In this document: positions 34,569 through 44,243 of the stretch, one piece after another
How positions within the stretch are numbered: position 1 is the first letter of the stretch
Layout: each line of letters begins with the position of its first letter
Origin: Chryseobacterium sp. VAUSW3
GTDB lineage: Bacteria; Bacteroidota; Bacteroidia; Flavobacteriales; Weeksellaceae
DNA: 64,000 nt
Direction of reading: 5' to 3'
Assembly: GCF_002205795.1 (NCBI RefSeq)
Contig: NZ_NIUY01000001.1
Coordinates: 806,001-870,000 of the forward strand
Notes under the pieces: model-generated
Seen by the model: the letters and a program-made list of their open reading frames with translations, nothing else
Database searches by the model: none
Told to the model about the DNA's origin: nothing
Position numbers and translations under genes: made by a program

Positions 34569-35564
34569 TTACAAGAATTTATTTTCTACGAGGTTCCAAA
34601 GTCTCTGTGCATATTCATCCACTTTTCCCCAATCTTTCTGATAATACACTTCGCTTAAATACTGTTTCGCATCTTCAAGATTATCAAAGGAATTCAGTTT
34701 ATCTACAGTCGTTTTAAGTTCCTCTGCGTCGCCATTAAAAAGAAGTTTTGTAAAAGCTACCTTATCATTCAAATCGAGTCTGAATTCGTTTTTCTTTTTC
34801 TCGGCCTCCATAAAATCCGTAGGAATATTTGTTTTCAAAATACTTCCGGATTCTGTTTTAGGTTCAGCCATGTGGGTTTTTTCTTCTTCAAGCCGTTCCA
34901 GCGGATCTTCATCGAAAAGATTCTGCACTACTTTTAAGCCTTTTATATGGGCCAGTTTAATTTTTTTCTCGACGGAATGATGTTCAGGTTTTTTTTCCTC
35001 ATGAAAAATTTCCGGTTTCTGAGGGTGAATTACATCTTCTTTGTTGAATTCTACGATTTTTCTCCGGCGTTCTTCAAGTTCCTGAAATTCTTTTTCTTTC
35101 TGTGCAATGCGTTCTTCATAGCTGTATTCAGTTTCAATAGCTGCCAGCAGTTCCTCTTCTACCGCTTCTTCTTCAATTTCCAAAGGTTTTTCAACAGATA
35201 TTTCTGTAGAAACATCAGGTTCTTCGTTTTCAATTTCATTAAGCTCATTGGTAAACATCACCTCTTCTTCAATAAGATCTTCTTCCAGTGGTGCGTCATC
35301 AAAATGGCTGAATTCGGGGCTCATGATTTCGTTTCCGGAAAAAGTTCTGGATTCTTCATGGGCCGGTTTTTCCACGCTATCATCGCTCATGAAACTGTCT
35401 TTATTTTTCTCCAAAATCCTGAGAAATGCAATTCTGTCGCTTACTTCTGCAAATAAATCCTGCTTGTTGAGAAGTTCTTCTTTTGAATTGATCCGTGAAA
35501 GTGTTTCGAGAATTGTCTTGGATTCAAAAAAAATTTTTTCCTGTATGTCCTGGAGATTTTGCAT
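34569..35564 (-). CDS. Conserved hypothetical protein with acidic linker
   Basis: A 331-residue cytoplasmic protein of unknown function. A short conserved-looking N-terminal helical part (about 1-50), a long Glu/Asp-rich linker (about 60-180) with a coiled-coil stretch (EERIAQKEKEFQELEERRRK), and a helical C-terminal part (about 260-331, starting FRLDLNDKVAFTKLLF). The ATG at 35564 is chosen over one 78 nt upstream because the upstream extension overlaps the promoter region of tdk. Probably in one transcript with the downstream Mur ligase. Confidence 0.75.
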   Translation of the reverse strand: MQNLQDIQEKIFFESKTILETLSRINSKEELLNKQDLFAEVSDRIAFLRILEKNKDSFMSDDSVEKPAHEESRTFSGNEIMSPEFSHFDDAPLEEDLIEEEVMFTNELNEIENEEPDVSTEISVEKPLEIEEEAVEEELLAAIETEYSYEERIAQKEKEFQELEERRRKIVEFNKEDVIHPQKPEIFHEEKKPEHHSVEKKIKLAHIKGLKVVQNLFDEDPLERLEEEKTHMAEPKTESGSILKTNIPTDFMEAEKKKNEFRLDLNDKVAFTKLLFNGDAEELKTTVDKLNSFDNLEDAKQYLSEVYYQKDWGKVDEYAQRLWNLVENKFL

Positions 35565-35586
35565 AATAAAGTCTATTAAATTTCCG

Positions 35587-35594
35587 TATTTTTG
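35587..35594 (+). promoter_or_regulatory. Promoter -7 element of tdk
   Basis: TATTTTTG, 29 nt before the tdk ATG, in the divergent gap between the acidic hypothetical protein and tdk. Confidence 0.6.
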
Positions 35595-35623
35595 AGCTTT
35601 GAATATCACGGCTAAATTAACAA

Positions 35624-36214
35624 ATGTTTTTAGAAAATACAATTAATCACGCAAAACAAAGCGGCTGGATGGAAGTTATCTGTGGCTCGATGTTTTCGGG
35701 AAAAACTGAAGAACTCATCAGGCGGCTGCGGCGTGCTGAAATGGCCGGCCAGAACGTTGAAATTTTCAAGCCGAAACTCGATACCCGATACGCCGAAGAA
35801 GAAGTTGTTTCGCACAACCAAAATAAGATTAGAAGTACGCCTGTGGAAAGCCCGAGCGAAATACTATTGCTGGGTTCTACCTGCGATGTAGTAGGGATTG
35901 ATGAAGCGCAGTTTTTCGATGAAAGTGTGGTAGAGGTTGCCAATACTTTGGCCAATAACGGAGTGCGGGTGGTAATCGCGGGCCTCGACATGGATTTTAT
36001 GGGCAGGCCGTTCGGGCCGATCCCCAATCTGATGGCTACAGCGGAATATGTTACAAAAGTTCACGCCATCTGTAAAAGAACCGGAAATCTTGCCCATTAC
36101 TCGATGCGAACTTCAGCCAGTGAAGATTTGGTACAACTGGGTGAGACCGAGAGTTACGAAGCGGTAAGCCGGAAGGTTTTTAACGAAGAAATTTTGAAGC
36201 GGAAAAACAAATGA
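35624..36214 (+). CDS. tdk: Thymidine kinase, type II
   Basis: Phosphorylates thymidine in nucleoside salvage. The 196-residue protein has the P-loop [11 protein letters not shown], the DEAQFFDE segment and the lasso-region residues [17 protein letters not shown]. The zinc site usual for this family is degraded: the first pair reads CKRTG (Cys150, Thr153) and the second reads [10 protein letters not shown] without Cys. This looks like the Bacteroidetes variant. Its stop overlaps the murF-alr start by 4 nt (ATGA). Confidence 0.93.
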   Translation: MFLENTINHAKQSGWMEVICGSMFSGKTEELIRRLRRAEMAGQNVEIFKPKLDTRYAEEEVVSHNQNKIRSTPVESPSEILLLGSTCDVVGIDEAQFFDESVVEVANTLANNGVRVVIAGLDMDFMGRPFGPIPNLMATAEYVTKVHAICKRTGNLAHYSMRTSASEDLVQLGETESYEAVSRKVFNEEILKRKNK

Positions 36215-38655
36215 ATTACACGACCAAACAACTTGCAGACGTCACAAAATCCCAATTGATTGGGGACGGAGGTCTGCAGGTGACCACGATTTCGTTCGAC
36301 AGTCGAACCCTATATTCCTCGGCAGATACTGCATTTATCGCCATCAATACCCAAAAAAATTCAGGAGAAAAATATATTCAGGCTGCCGTTGAAAAAGGAA
36401 TTAAAATCATTATTTCTGAACATCAAGTCGCTGGTCTGAAAGATATTACCTGGATTATTGTAGAAAATTCTTTAAGATTCATCCAGCAACTGGCAAAGCA
36501 TCATCTTTCACTTTTTAATCTGAAGACGGTAGGGATTACGGGAAGCAACGGAAAGACCATCGTAAAAGAATGGTTGTATCAAAGTCTGTTTACGGATTTT
36601 AATACGGTGAAAAGCCCGAAAAGTTTCAATTCGCAGCTTGGACTTCCACTTTCACTCCTGAAAATTGACGGAAACCATGAAGTGGGCATTTTTGAAGTGG
36701 GCATATCCAAGCCTGGCGAGATGGAAATTCTGGAAGATATCTTCCCGCCTAAAATTGGTGTCCTTACGCATATCGGTTCTGCACATTCCTCAAATTTTGT
36801 GGACGAAGAAGAACTGACAGAAGAAAAAATAAAACTTTTCAAACATTCTAAAACTATTATTTTTAATGGTGACAATGATTTGGTATACAATAAAATAAAC
36901 AAGATCTATTCCTGTAAAAATTTAATATCGTATGGTTTGAAACACCGGAATGATACTACCATTACGAATGATCCGAATGATAAGTCTGAACCATTACAGA
37001 TCCGTTATTTCAAGGATGAATTTCAACTTCCGGCGCAGCAAAGAGACGAAGCGACACTTACAAATGCGCTCTGTGTTGTGGCGGTTCTGAAGGAATTTGG
37101 GTTTAATTTCAAACAGATTGTTGATAAGATCAATACCCTGAAATCTGTAGAAATGCGTCTTGAAAGTGTCAACGGACTTCGGAATAATCTTATCATCAAC
37201 GATTCCTTTAATCTGGATTTGGATTCTTTAAAAATTGCTTACCAATTTATCAAGGAATATAACAAACCAAAAAAGACGCTTATTCTTACCGATATTGTCG
37301 AAGGAAAAAACGCTGCACAGCTCTATGGTGAAGTTGTTAAAATCACAAACCAGCAGGATTTTAGCAAAATAATTCTCATTGGCGATGAAATAATAAATTA
37401 CCAAAACGACTTTAAAGCTGAAACTTACACTTTCAATAACGTTAATGAACTTATTGATAGTCATATTCTTAATCAGATCGAAAGCGAATTGATTCTCTTA
37501 AAAGGTGCAAGGAAATTCGAAATTGAAAAAATTAAAAATCACCTGGAACTTCAGAAGCACGATACTGTTCTTGAAGTAAACCTTAATGCCATTCTGCACA
37601 ACATCAATGTGCATAAAGCCTTATTAAAGCCTGAAACGAAAATGATGGCAATGGTAAAGGCTTATTCTTACGGGCTTGGCGGTTACGAGATCGCCGAGTT
37701 TCTCCAGCATCATCACATTGATTATCTTGGCGTTGCTTATGCAGATGAAGGGGTAGATTTAAGAAAAAACGGCATTACCGCTCCCATTATGGTGATGAAT
37801 CCTGAGCAGCACAGCTATAACATTATCATTGATTATAATCTGGAACCGGAGATTTACAGTTTCCGGGTACTTGAACTGTTCACCCAACAGCTCGCTCAAA
37901 AAGGAATTCAGGAGAAATATCCTATCCACATCAAACTTGAAACCGGTATGCACCGGCTTGGTTTTAAGGAAGATGAACTCAATGAACTTACCGAAAAGTT
38001 GAAGCACCTGAATGTAAAAGTTGCCTCCATTTTCAGTCATCTCTCCATTGCTGATGTTCCTGAAGGAAAAGATTACACTTTAGAGCAGATCGAAATTTTC
38101 AAAAAAAATTCCGATAATCTCATTTCCGGGTTACATTACCAGCCCATACGACATATTTTAAACACTTCCGGGATTGTACATTATTCTGATTATCAGTTTG
38201 ATATGGTTCGAATTGGTATCGGGATGGTAGGAATTTCTTCCAGTGAAAAAATAAAAAAACAATTGCAGGGTGCGGTAAGTTTTAAAACCGTAATTTCACA
38301 GATCTCAACGGTTAATGCAGGAGAATCAATTGGTTACAACAGGAATTACAGAACAAAAAACAGTACGCAGATCGCAACCATACCGGTGGGTTATGCCGAC
38401 GGAATCCCAAGGCTTATCGGAAATGAAGTTGGAAAGGTAGGCATCGCGAAGAAGCTTTTTCCTATTGTAGGCAATGTGTGTATGGACATGATGATGATCA
38501 ATATCGGAGATGCTGCCGCAAAGGAGGGAGATGAGGTGATTATATTCAATTCCAATCCTTCTCTCGAAGAATTTTCAAATTACTGTAAAACAATACCTTA
38601 TGAAGTTTTAACTTCGATCTCAAGACGTGTAAAGAGAATTTATATCAAAAATTAA
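36211..38655 (+). CDS. murF-alr: Bifunctional UDP-MurNAc-tripeptide:D-Ala-D-Ala ligase / alanine racemase
   Basis: An 814-residue fusion typical of Bacteroidetes. The MurF half (about 1-455) has [14 protein letters not shown] and a GARKFE-type end; the alanine racemase half (about 456-814) has the PLP lysine Lys483 in [10 protein letters not shown] and the catalytic Tyr709 in [11 protein letters not shown]. The first half adds D-Ala-D-Ala to the peptidoglycan precursor; the second supplies D-Ala. Coupled to tdk before it and to the patatin gene after it (TAATG). Confidence 0.95.
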   Translation: MNYTTKQLADVTKSQLIGDGGLQVTTISFDSRTLYSSADTAFIAINTQKNSGEKYIQAAVEKGIKIIISEHQVAGLKDITWIIVENSLRFIQQLAKHHLSLFNLKTVGITGSNGKTIVKEWLYQSLFTDFNTVKSPKSFNSQLGLPLSLLKIDGNHEVGIFEVGISKPGEMEILEDIFPPKIGVLTHIGSAHSSNFVDEEELTEEKIKLFKHSKTIIFNGDNDLVYNKINKIYSCKNLISYGLKHRNDTTITNDPNDKSEPLQIRYFKDEFQLPAQQRDEATLTNALCVVAVLKEFGFNFKQIVDKINTLKSVEMRLESVNGLRNNLIINDSFNLDLDSLKIAYQFIKEYNKPKKTLILTDIVEGKNAAQLYGEVVKITNQQDFSKIILIGDEIINYQNDFKAETYTFNNVNELIDSHILNQIESELILLKGARKFEIEKIKNHLELQKHDTVLEVNLNAILHNINVHKALLKPETKMMAMVKAYSYGLGGYEIAEFLQHHHIDYLGVAYADEGVDLRKNGITAPIMVMNPEQHSYNIIIDYNLEPEIYSFRVLELFTQQLAQKGIQEKYPIHIKLETGMHRLGFKEDELNELTEKLKHLNVKVASIFSHLSIADVPEGKDYTLEQIEIFKKNSDNLISGLHYQPIRHILNTSGIVHYSDYQFDMVRIGIGMVGISSSEKIKKQLQGAVSFKTVISQISTVNAGESIGYNRNYRTKNSTQIATIPVGYADGIPRLIGNEVGKVGIAKKLFPIVGNVCMDMMMINIGDAAAKEGDEVIIFNSNPSLEEFSNYCKTIPYEVLTSISRRVKRIYIKN

Positions 38656-40820
38656 TGAAGAAAATACTGGTGCTTTTTTCAGCCTTATTTATAAACTTCT
38701 ACCTTAATGCACAGGTAAAGGAAGGTTTTACTGTACCACAAAATCCAAAGATCGGTTTATCGCTTTCGGGTGGCGGTGCCAAAGGCTTTGCGCATATCGG
38801 CGTTTTAAAAGTTCTTGATTCGCTGGGCGTAAAGGTAGATTATATTTCTGGAACAAGCATGGGAGCGATTGTGGGCGGTCTTTACGCTTCAGGATATACA
38901 GGGAAAGAGATCGAAAAGATTGTAATGGAAACCGATTTTTACACCATCATTGCAAACGAAAAAACGCGTAAAGAAACCACCTTTTTTGATAAATCCGTTG
39001 ATAAGTATATTCTTAATATCCCTGTTAAAGACGGTAAATTCAACGTTTTACCAAAAGCAATCTCTACCGGTCAAAAAAACATCTATCTTTTAAAGGAGCT
39101 GTTTAAAAACGTTTCTACAATCGATGATTTCTCGAAACTTCCTATTCCCTTTATGTGTATTGCGACCAATTTAGAAAGCGGAAAAATTGAGATTTTCGAG
39201 AAAGGTGATCTGGTGAGTTCCATTATGGCAAGTTCTGCGTTTCCTTCTTTGATGGATCCGGTGATGATCAAAGATTCTCTATATATCGATGGAGCAATGA
39301 CCATCAACTATCCTTCAAAACCACTTAAAGATAAAGGGATCGATGTCGTTATTGGTGTGGATCTGAGCCAGGGCTTAGCAAACAGAGCAAATCTGCAGAG
39401 TGCCATTGATATTCTGAATCAGGTGATTGATTTTGGAATTCAGAAAGAAACCAAAAACCAGTATCACTATACTGATATCAATATTCATCCGGATTTAACG
39501 GGAATGAGCGCTACAAGTTACGATGCTAAGGGTGCCATATTAGATTCAGGTTATGTAGAGGCTAAAAAATATGCAGAAACGCTTTCGCTGTTGCCAAAAA
39601 GAAAAACTGATCTTCTGAGGGTACCTTTGAATTCGATATATTCCAATGTCTATAAAATCGACAGCTTGATTCTCGAAAACAATCATATTTTCGGTAAAAA
39701 CTATGTACAGGGGAAAATGAATCTCCGTGTACCTTCACTACAGACCTATGGGAGCATCAATAAAATGATTGACAGGCTGTATGCAACCAATAATTACAGG
39801 CTGATTAATTACGATATCACGCAACAGGAAGACCGGAATTATTTAAAACTAAATGTTACTGAAGAGGACACGCGTTTTTTCCTAAAATTCGGGCTTCATT
39901 ACGATGAAGTATTCAAAACCGGGCTTCTTCTTAATGCCACGGCAAAAAGACTCCTTTTCCGAAATTCTACGGTATCTCTGGATGTAGTGGTGGGCGATAA
40001 ACCGCGATACTATCTCAACTATTTTATCGATAACGGATATATTCCGGGTTTTGGTGTTTATGCTTCCGGAATGACGCTGGATTTAATCGATATCGATGCT
40101 AATGTGTACGAAAAATGGAACTGGTTCCGAAACGAAGCTTTTATCCAGTCCGTATGGCGGGATAAATACGCCATTGGTGGCGGTATAAGCCACGATTATT
40201 ACGAATCTAAGCTTATATCGGAGTCTAACTACTCAAATGCCCATAACTTCATCAATCCTTATGTATTTATTAAAACCGATACCCAGGATAATACGAGTTT
40301 TCCTACAAAAGGTTTATTCCTTTATGCCGAAGGAAAGATACTGGATCTTCTTAATGATGAGCAGGAAGGAAGAACGGTTCAGCTAAAAATCGTGTCCCAG
40401 ATCAATTTTCCTTTGAATTCGTGGTTTACTTACCGGCTTGGATTATTCGGCGGAGTTACGGTTGGGGAAGAGCTTTCTCCTTACTACCACTATCGGATCG
40501 GTGGAATATTCGAGCAGAATATGGGAAACCTATTTAAATTTCAAGGCTATGAATTCGGGCAGCTATATTCCAAAAACATGCTTATCGCAGCAAATACCTT
40601 CCAATTTAACTTTTATAAAAATTACTTTTTCGATGCCAACTTAAGCATAGGAAATCTCTTTAATGATATTAAAGTTGATGATATTTTTCATATTACCGAG
40701 TCATCGGCAGGTATTACTGCAGGTTATAAATCACCTTTTGGGCAGATAAAGTTCAATTACAGCAAATCTTTGAACCGTAATAATAATATTTTTAGTGTAA
40801 TTCTTGGACACTGGTTTTAA
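38655..40820 (+). CDS. Patatin-like phospholipase with outer-membrane barrel domain
   Basis: A 721-residue exported protein. After the signal peptide (about 1-20) comes a patatin domain with the oxyanion GGGAKGFAHIG, the nucleophile Ser68 in GTSMG and Asp212 in DGAMT. Residues about 310-400 look like a POTRA-type unit, and the rest is a BamA/TamA-like beta barrel ending in a C-terminal Phe (ILGHWF). This is the PlpD-like layout: an outer-membrane phospholipase. The start overlaps the stop of murF-alr; ybeY follows after 1 nt. Confidence 0.92.
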   Translation: MKKILVLFSALFINFYLNAQVKEGFTVPQNPKIGLSLSGGGAKGFAHIGVLKVLDSLGVKVDYISGTSMGAIVGGLYASGYTGKEIEKIVMETDFYTIIANEKTRKETTFFDKSVDKYILNIPVKDGKFNVLPKAISTGQKNIYLLKELFKNVSTIDDFSKLPIPFMCIATNLESGKIEIFEKGDLVSSIMASSAFPSLMDPVMIKDSLYIDGAMTINYPSKPLKDKGIDVVIGVDLSQGLANRANLQSAIDILNQVIDFGIQKETKNQYHYTDINIHPDLTGMSATSYDAKGAILDSGYVEAKKYAETLSLLPKRKTDLLRVPLNSIYSNVYKIDSLILENNHIFGKNYVQGKMNLRVPSLQTYGSINKMIDRLYATNNYRLINYDITQQEDRNYLKLNVTEEDTRFFLKFGLHYDEVFKTGLLLNATAKRLLFRNSTVSLDVVVGDKPRYYLNYFIDNGYIPGFGVYASGMTLDLIDIDANVYEKWNWFRNEAFIQSVWRDKYAIGGGISHDYYESKLISESNYSNAHNFINPYVFIKTDTQDNTSFPTKGLFLYAEGKILDLLNDEQEGRTVQLKIVSQINFPLNSWFTYRLGLFGGVTVGEELSPYYHYRIGGIFEQNMGNLFKFQGYEFGQLYSKNMLIAANTFQFNFYKNYFFDANLSIGNLFNDIKVDDIFHITESSAGITAGYKSPFGQIKFNYSKSLNRNNNIFSVILGHWF

Positions 40821-40821
40821 T

Positions 40822-41229
40822 ATGATACAATTTTTCTTTGAAGATATCGATAAAATCGAAATCGAAGGCAACCTTAGCAACAGTTTGGAAAATATTATCC
40901 TTTCTGAAGGCAAAAAGCCAGGTGAAATCAATTATATTTTCTGTGATGATGAGTATTTACTCCAGGTTAACAGAGAATATCTAAAACATGACTATTACAC
41001 TGATATCATCACGTTCGACTATGTAAAGGGCAAAACCATTTCAGGAGATATTTTTGTATCTTTGCCGCGCATTTTTGATAACGCTCAAACTTTGTCTAAA
41101 GATTTTGAATCTGAATTTTTCAGGGTTTTAGCACACGGACTTCTTCACCTTTGTGGATATAAGGACAAGACAGAAGAAGAAATCGCAGAAATGCGCAGTA
41201 AAGAAGATTATTATCTAAACAATAGATAA
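40822..41229 (+). CDS. ybeY: Endoribonuclease YbeY
   Basis: Zinc-dependent nuclease for 16S rRNA 3' processing and ribosome quality control. The 135-residue protein has the metal motif HGLLHLCGYKDKTEEE, in which Asp stands where many bacteria have a third His. I chose the ATG at 40822, since a TTG 18 nt upstream in frame lies inside the patatin coding region. It is the last gene of the tdk operon; mnmG follows after a gap with a parS site. Confidence 0.93.
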   Translation: MIQFFFEDIDKIEIEGNLSNSLENIILSEGKKPGEINYIFCDDEYLLQVNREYLKHDYYTDIITFDYVKGKTISGDIFVSLPRIFDNAQTLSKDFESEFFRVLAHGLLHLCGYKDKTEEEIAEMRSKEDYYLNNR

Positions 41230-41313
41230 ATCATTCGGTACCCCACCCCGTTTACTCAATCAAATTTAACATGAATTGCAGTATCCGATTAACGGGTATT
41301 AAAATTTATTAAA

Positions 41314-41329
41314 TGTTTCACGTGAAACA
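41314..41329. promoter_or_regulatory. parS partition site 1
   Basis: TGTTTCACGTGAAACA, a perfect 16-bp palindrome identical to the well-known chromosomal ParB-binding parS site. It is 30 nt upstream of the mnmG ATG in a short gap. Confidence 0.85.
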
Positions 41330-41358
41330 TTCAATTATTAATTATCATTTTAATATAC

Positions 41359-43221
41359 ATGATCAACGAGATATACGACGTAATCGTAGTCGGCGCCGGC
41401 CACGCAGGTTGTGAAGCAGCGGCTGCTGCAGCCAATATGGGATCTAAAACCCTTTTGGTTACAATGAATATGCAGACCATAGGTCAAATGTCCTGTAATC
41501 CTGCCATGGGCGGCATCGCCAAAGGACAAATTGTACGCGAAATTGACGCTATGGGCGGATATTCCGGTATTATTGCGGACAAATCAGCAATTCAGTTCAA
41601 GATGCTGAATCTCTCCAAAGGGCCTGCCATGTGGTCTCCACGAACCCAAAATGACCGAATGTTGTTTGCGGAAGAATGGCGTATTGCCCTCGAAAACACA
41701 CCAAATCTTGATTTCTTTCAGGATATGGTGAAAAGCCTCATCATCGAAAACCATAAAGTTACGGGGGTTGTAACTTCATTAGGAATACACATTAAAGCTA
41801 AATCTGTAGTATTAACCAACGGAACATTCCTAAACGGTTTAATTCATGTTGGTGACAAACAACTTGGAGGAGGAAGAATGGGCGAACCCAGAGCTTTCGG
41901 GATTACAGAACAGCTCGTATCATTAGGTTTTGAAGCAGGAAGAATGAAAACAGGTACCCCGCCGCGTGTTGATGGCAGGAGCCTTGATTACTCTAAAATG
42001 GAAGAACAAAAAGGAGATGAAAATCCGCAGAAATTCTCCTATTCCCATACGCCAAAACTTACAAAACAGCTAAGCTGTCACATTGTTTATACCAACGAAA
42101 CGGTTCATGAAATATTGCGAGAAGGATTCGACAGAAGCCCTATGTTTAACGGAACAATACAGAGTATTGGGCCAAGATACTGCCCAAGTATTGAAGACAA
42201 AATCAACCGTTTTGCAGAGCGGGAACGACACCAGCTTTTTGTAGAACCTGAAGGCTGGCGCACGGTAGAGATTTACGTTAACGGCTTCAGCTCCTCTTTA
42301 CCTGAAGATATTCAGATTAAAGCGATGCAGCACATCCCAGGATTCCAAAATGTAAAAGTTTTCCGCCCCGGATACGCTATTGAATACGACTATTTCCCTC
42401 CTACTCAACTTCATCACACCCTTGAAACAAAACTTATAGAAAACCTTTATTTTGCCGGTCAAATCAACGGTACAACCGGTTATGAAGAAGCTGCCGGACA
42501 GGGACTAATTGCAGGAATTAATGCACACAACAAAGTTCACGAAAAAGAAGAATTTATTCTCAACCGTGATGAAGCTTACATCGGCGTTCTTATCGACGAT
42601 TTAATTACTAAAGGAACCGAAGAACCGTACCGTATGTTCACTTCCAGGGCCGAATACAGGCTGCTTTTAAGACAGGATAATGCCGACATCAGATTAACTG
42701 AAAAGTCACATAAAATAGGTCTTGCTGATGAAAAACGTCTTAGAAACGTAGAAAATAAAATCGCCGCCAGTAATGAACTGGAAGAATATCTGAAATCTAC
42801 GTCTCTGAAACCCGGGATTATCAATCCTATCCTCGCATCCATTGAATCCTCTCCTGTCGATCAGGCATACCGCGCGTCGCAAATCCTTACAAGACCGAAT
42901 ATGACGCTTGAAAAACTGAGTGAAATTGATTTTATTGGTGAGAAAACTAAGGAATTTACAGAAGAAGCTAAAGAGCAGGCTGAAATCAATATCAAATACA
43001 AAGGTTACATTGAGAAAGAAAAAGAAAATGTAGCCAAGATAAACCGTTTGGAAACCATCAGAATTCCGGATGATTTTGACTACACTAAAATAGGTTCACT
43101 TTCTTCTGAAGCCAAACAAAAACTGAATAAAATTCAGCCCAAAACCATTGCGCAGGCAGCAAGAATCAGCGGCGTATCACCTTCAGATATCAACGTACTT
43201 CTTATCTATTTGGGCAGATAA
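41359..43221 (+). CDS. mnmG: tRNA uridine-5-carboxymethylaminomethyl modification enzyme MnmG
   Basis: FAD-binding subunit that with MnmE modifies U34 of tRNAs. The 620-residue protein has the dinucleotide motif VVGAGHAGCEAAAA, MSCNPAMGGIAKGQ, GRMGEPRAFGI, KTGTPPRV and the C-terminal GVSPSDINVLLIYL. In many bacteria this gene (gidA) sits beside oriC. Here it is bracketed by two perfect parS palindromes, 30 nt before its start and 22 nt after its stop. Confidence 0.97.
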   Translation: MINEIYDVIVVGAGHAGCEAAAAAANMGSKTLLVTMNMQTIGQMSCNPAMGGIAKGQIVREIDAMGGYSGIIADKSAIQFKMLNLSKGPAMWSPRTQNDRMLFAEEWRIALENTPNLDFFQDMVKSLIIENHKVTGVVTSLGIHIKAKSVVLTNGTFLNGLIHVGDKQLGGGRMGEPRAFGITEQLVSLGFEAGRMKTGTPPRVDGRSLDYSKMEEQKGDENPQKFSYSHTPKLTKQLSCHIVYTNETVHEILREGFDRSPMFNGTIQSIGPRYCPSIEDKINRFAERERHQLFVEPEGWRTVEIYVNGFSSSLPEDIQIKAMQHIPGFQNVKVFRPGYAIEYDYFPPTQLHHTLETKLIENLYFAGQINGTTGYEEAAGQGLIAGINAHNKVHEKEEFILNRDEAYIGVLIDDLITKGTEEPYRMFTSRAEYRLLLRQDNADIRLTEKSHKIGLADEKRLRNVENKIAASNELEEYLKSTSLKPGIINPILASIESSPVDQAYRASQILTRPNMTLEKLSEIDFIGEKTKEFTEEAKEQAEINIKYKGYIEKEKENVAKINRLETIRIPDDFDYTKIGSLSSEAKQKLNKIQPKTIAQAARISGVSPSDINVLLIYLGR

Positions 43222-43242
43222 ATCACCTTATGATTATCTTGA

Positions 43243-43258
43243 TGTTTCACGTGAAACA
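43243..43258. promoter_or_regulatory. parS partition site 2
   Basis: A second perfect TGTTTCACGTGAAACA, in the 69-nt gap after mnmG. The surrounding bases extend the symmetry (GATGTTTCACGTGAAACATC, 43241-43260). Confidence 0.85.
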
Positions 43259-43290
43259 TCAAGATAATCTAAATACAGTCTAATCATTTT

Positions 43291-44109
43291 ATGATAATTA
43301 AAGATCACTTTTTGACCAAAGAAGATTTTGAAATCAAAGAAACTTCTATTACGGGAATTTATAAAACCCATCCCGTTCCGGAGAACTTAGGCCGGTATTA
43401 TGAAAGCACCGATTATATTTCGCATTATCAGGATGAAAAAGGTTTAAAACATAAGCTTTATAAATTTTTACAGGGCTTTAATTTGAATTTCAAAAGAAAT
43501 ATACTTGCAAAGGAACTTCATAAAAATGCTACTGTGTTGGATTATGGTTTCGGTGCCGGAGAGTTTTTGAAATATATTGAAGATGATTTTACAACCTTCG
43601 GATACGAACCTAACCAGTCAGCCGGTGAATACGCAGTGAAAAAGTTATCAAAAACAAAAATTATTAAGGACCTTAGCAGAATTGAAAACCATTCACTTGA
43701 TGCGATTACCCTGTGGCATGTTCTTGAACATATTGAAAATCAAGAAGATATATTAAATATATTTCACTCAAAACTGAAAAGCAATGGTTTACTGATTATA
43801 GCGGTCCCCAATCACACCTCTTATGATGCGAAAAAATACAGGGAATTTTGGGCAGCTTATGATGTTCCCCGACATATTTATCATTTCTCGAAGACCGGAA
43901 TGCAGAAATTAATGAATAACGAAAAGTGGAAAATTAAATATATTAAGCCCCTCCTGCTCGATGCGTTCTATATTTCGATGTTGAGCGAAAAATATAAAAA
44001 TTCACCGCTTTTTTGGCTAAAAGGTTTTGTTTTCGGAGCGATTTCTAATTTTAAAGCATTAAAAAACGACGAATTTTCGAGTTTGATATATGTTATCGAA
44101 AAAAAATAG
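43291..44109 (+). CDS. Class I SAM-dependent methyltransferase
   Basis: A 272-residue methyltransferase. Motif I is VLDYGFGAGEFLKYI, motif II FTTFGYEPNQ, the acidic/post region DAITLWHVLEHIENQEDIL and motif V NGLLIIAVPNHTSYDAKKYREFWAAYDVPRHIYHF in parts. The pattern HVLEHI and PNHTS/PRHIYHF is common in methyltransferases that act on sugars, lipids or cell-surface intermediates; the substrate is not known. It follows mnmG by 69 nt with the parS site between. Confidence 0.88.
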   Translation: MIIKDHFLTKEDFEIKETSITGIYKTHPVPENLGRYYESTDYISHYQDEKGLKHKLYKFLQGFNLNFKRNILAKELHKNATVLDYGFGAGEFLKYIEDDFTTFGYEPNQSAGEYAVKKLSKTKIIKDLSRIENHSLDAITLWHVLEHIENQEDILNIFHSKLKSNGLLIIAVPNHTSYDAKKYREFWAAYDVPRHIYHFSKTGMQKLMNNEKWKIKYIKPLLLDAFYISMLSEKYKNSPLFWLKGFVFGAISNFKALKNDEFSSLIYVIEKK

Positions 44110-44194
44110 TTTTTCGATTTTTAAGGTATTTATGAAGGTCGATTTTTACTGTTTTTATTCAATTTTTAAAAAACTTTTCAAAGTTTAGCAAAAA

Positions 44195-44226
44195 AAAAAG
44201 TTTCCGGTAATTCCGGAAACTTTTTT
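44195..44226. terminator. Bidirectional terminator
   Basis: A 13-bp stem AAAAAGTTTCCGG/CCGGAAACTTTTT with a 5-nt loop, between the convergent methyltransferase and pgk genes. Confidence 0.85.
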
Positions 44227-44243
44227 ATTAATAATATCATCAA

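Noticed and set aside
40804-40821. TTG at 40804 as ybeY start
   Set aside because: It would start inside the end of the patatin gene; the ATG at 40822 matches the family start.
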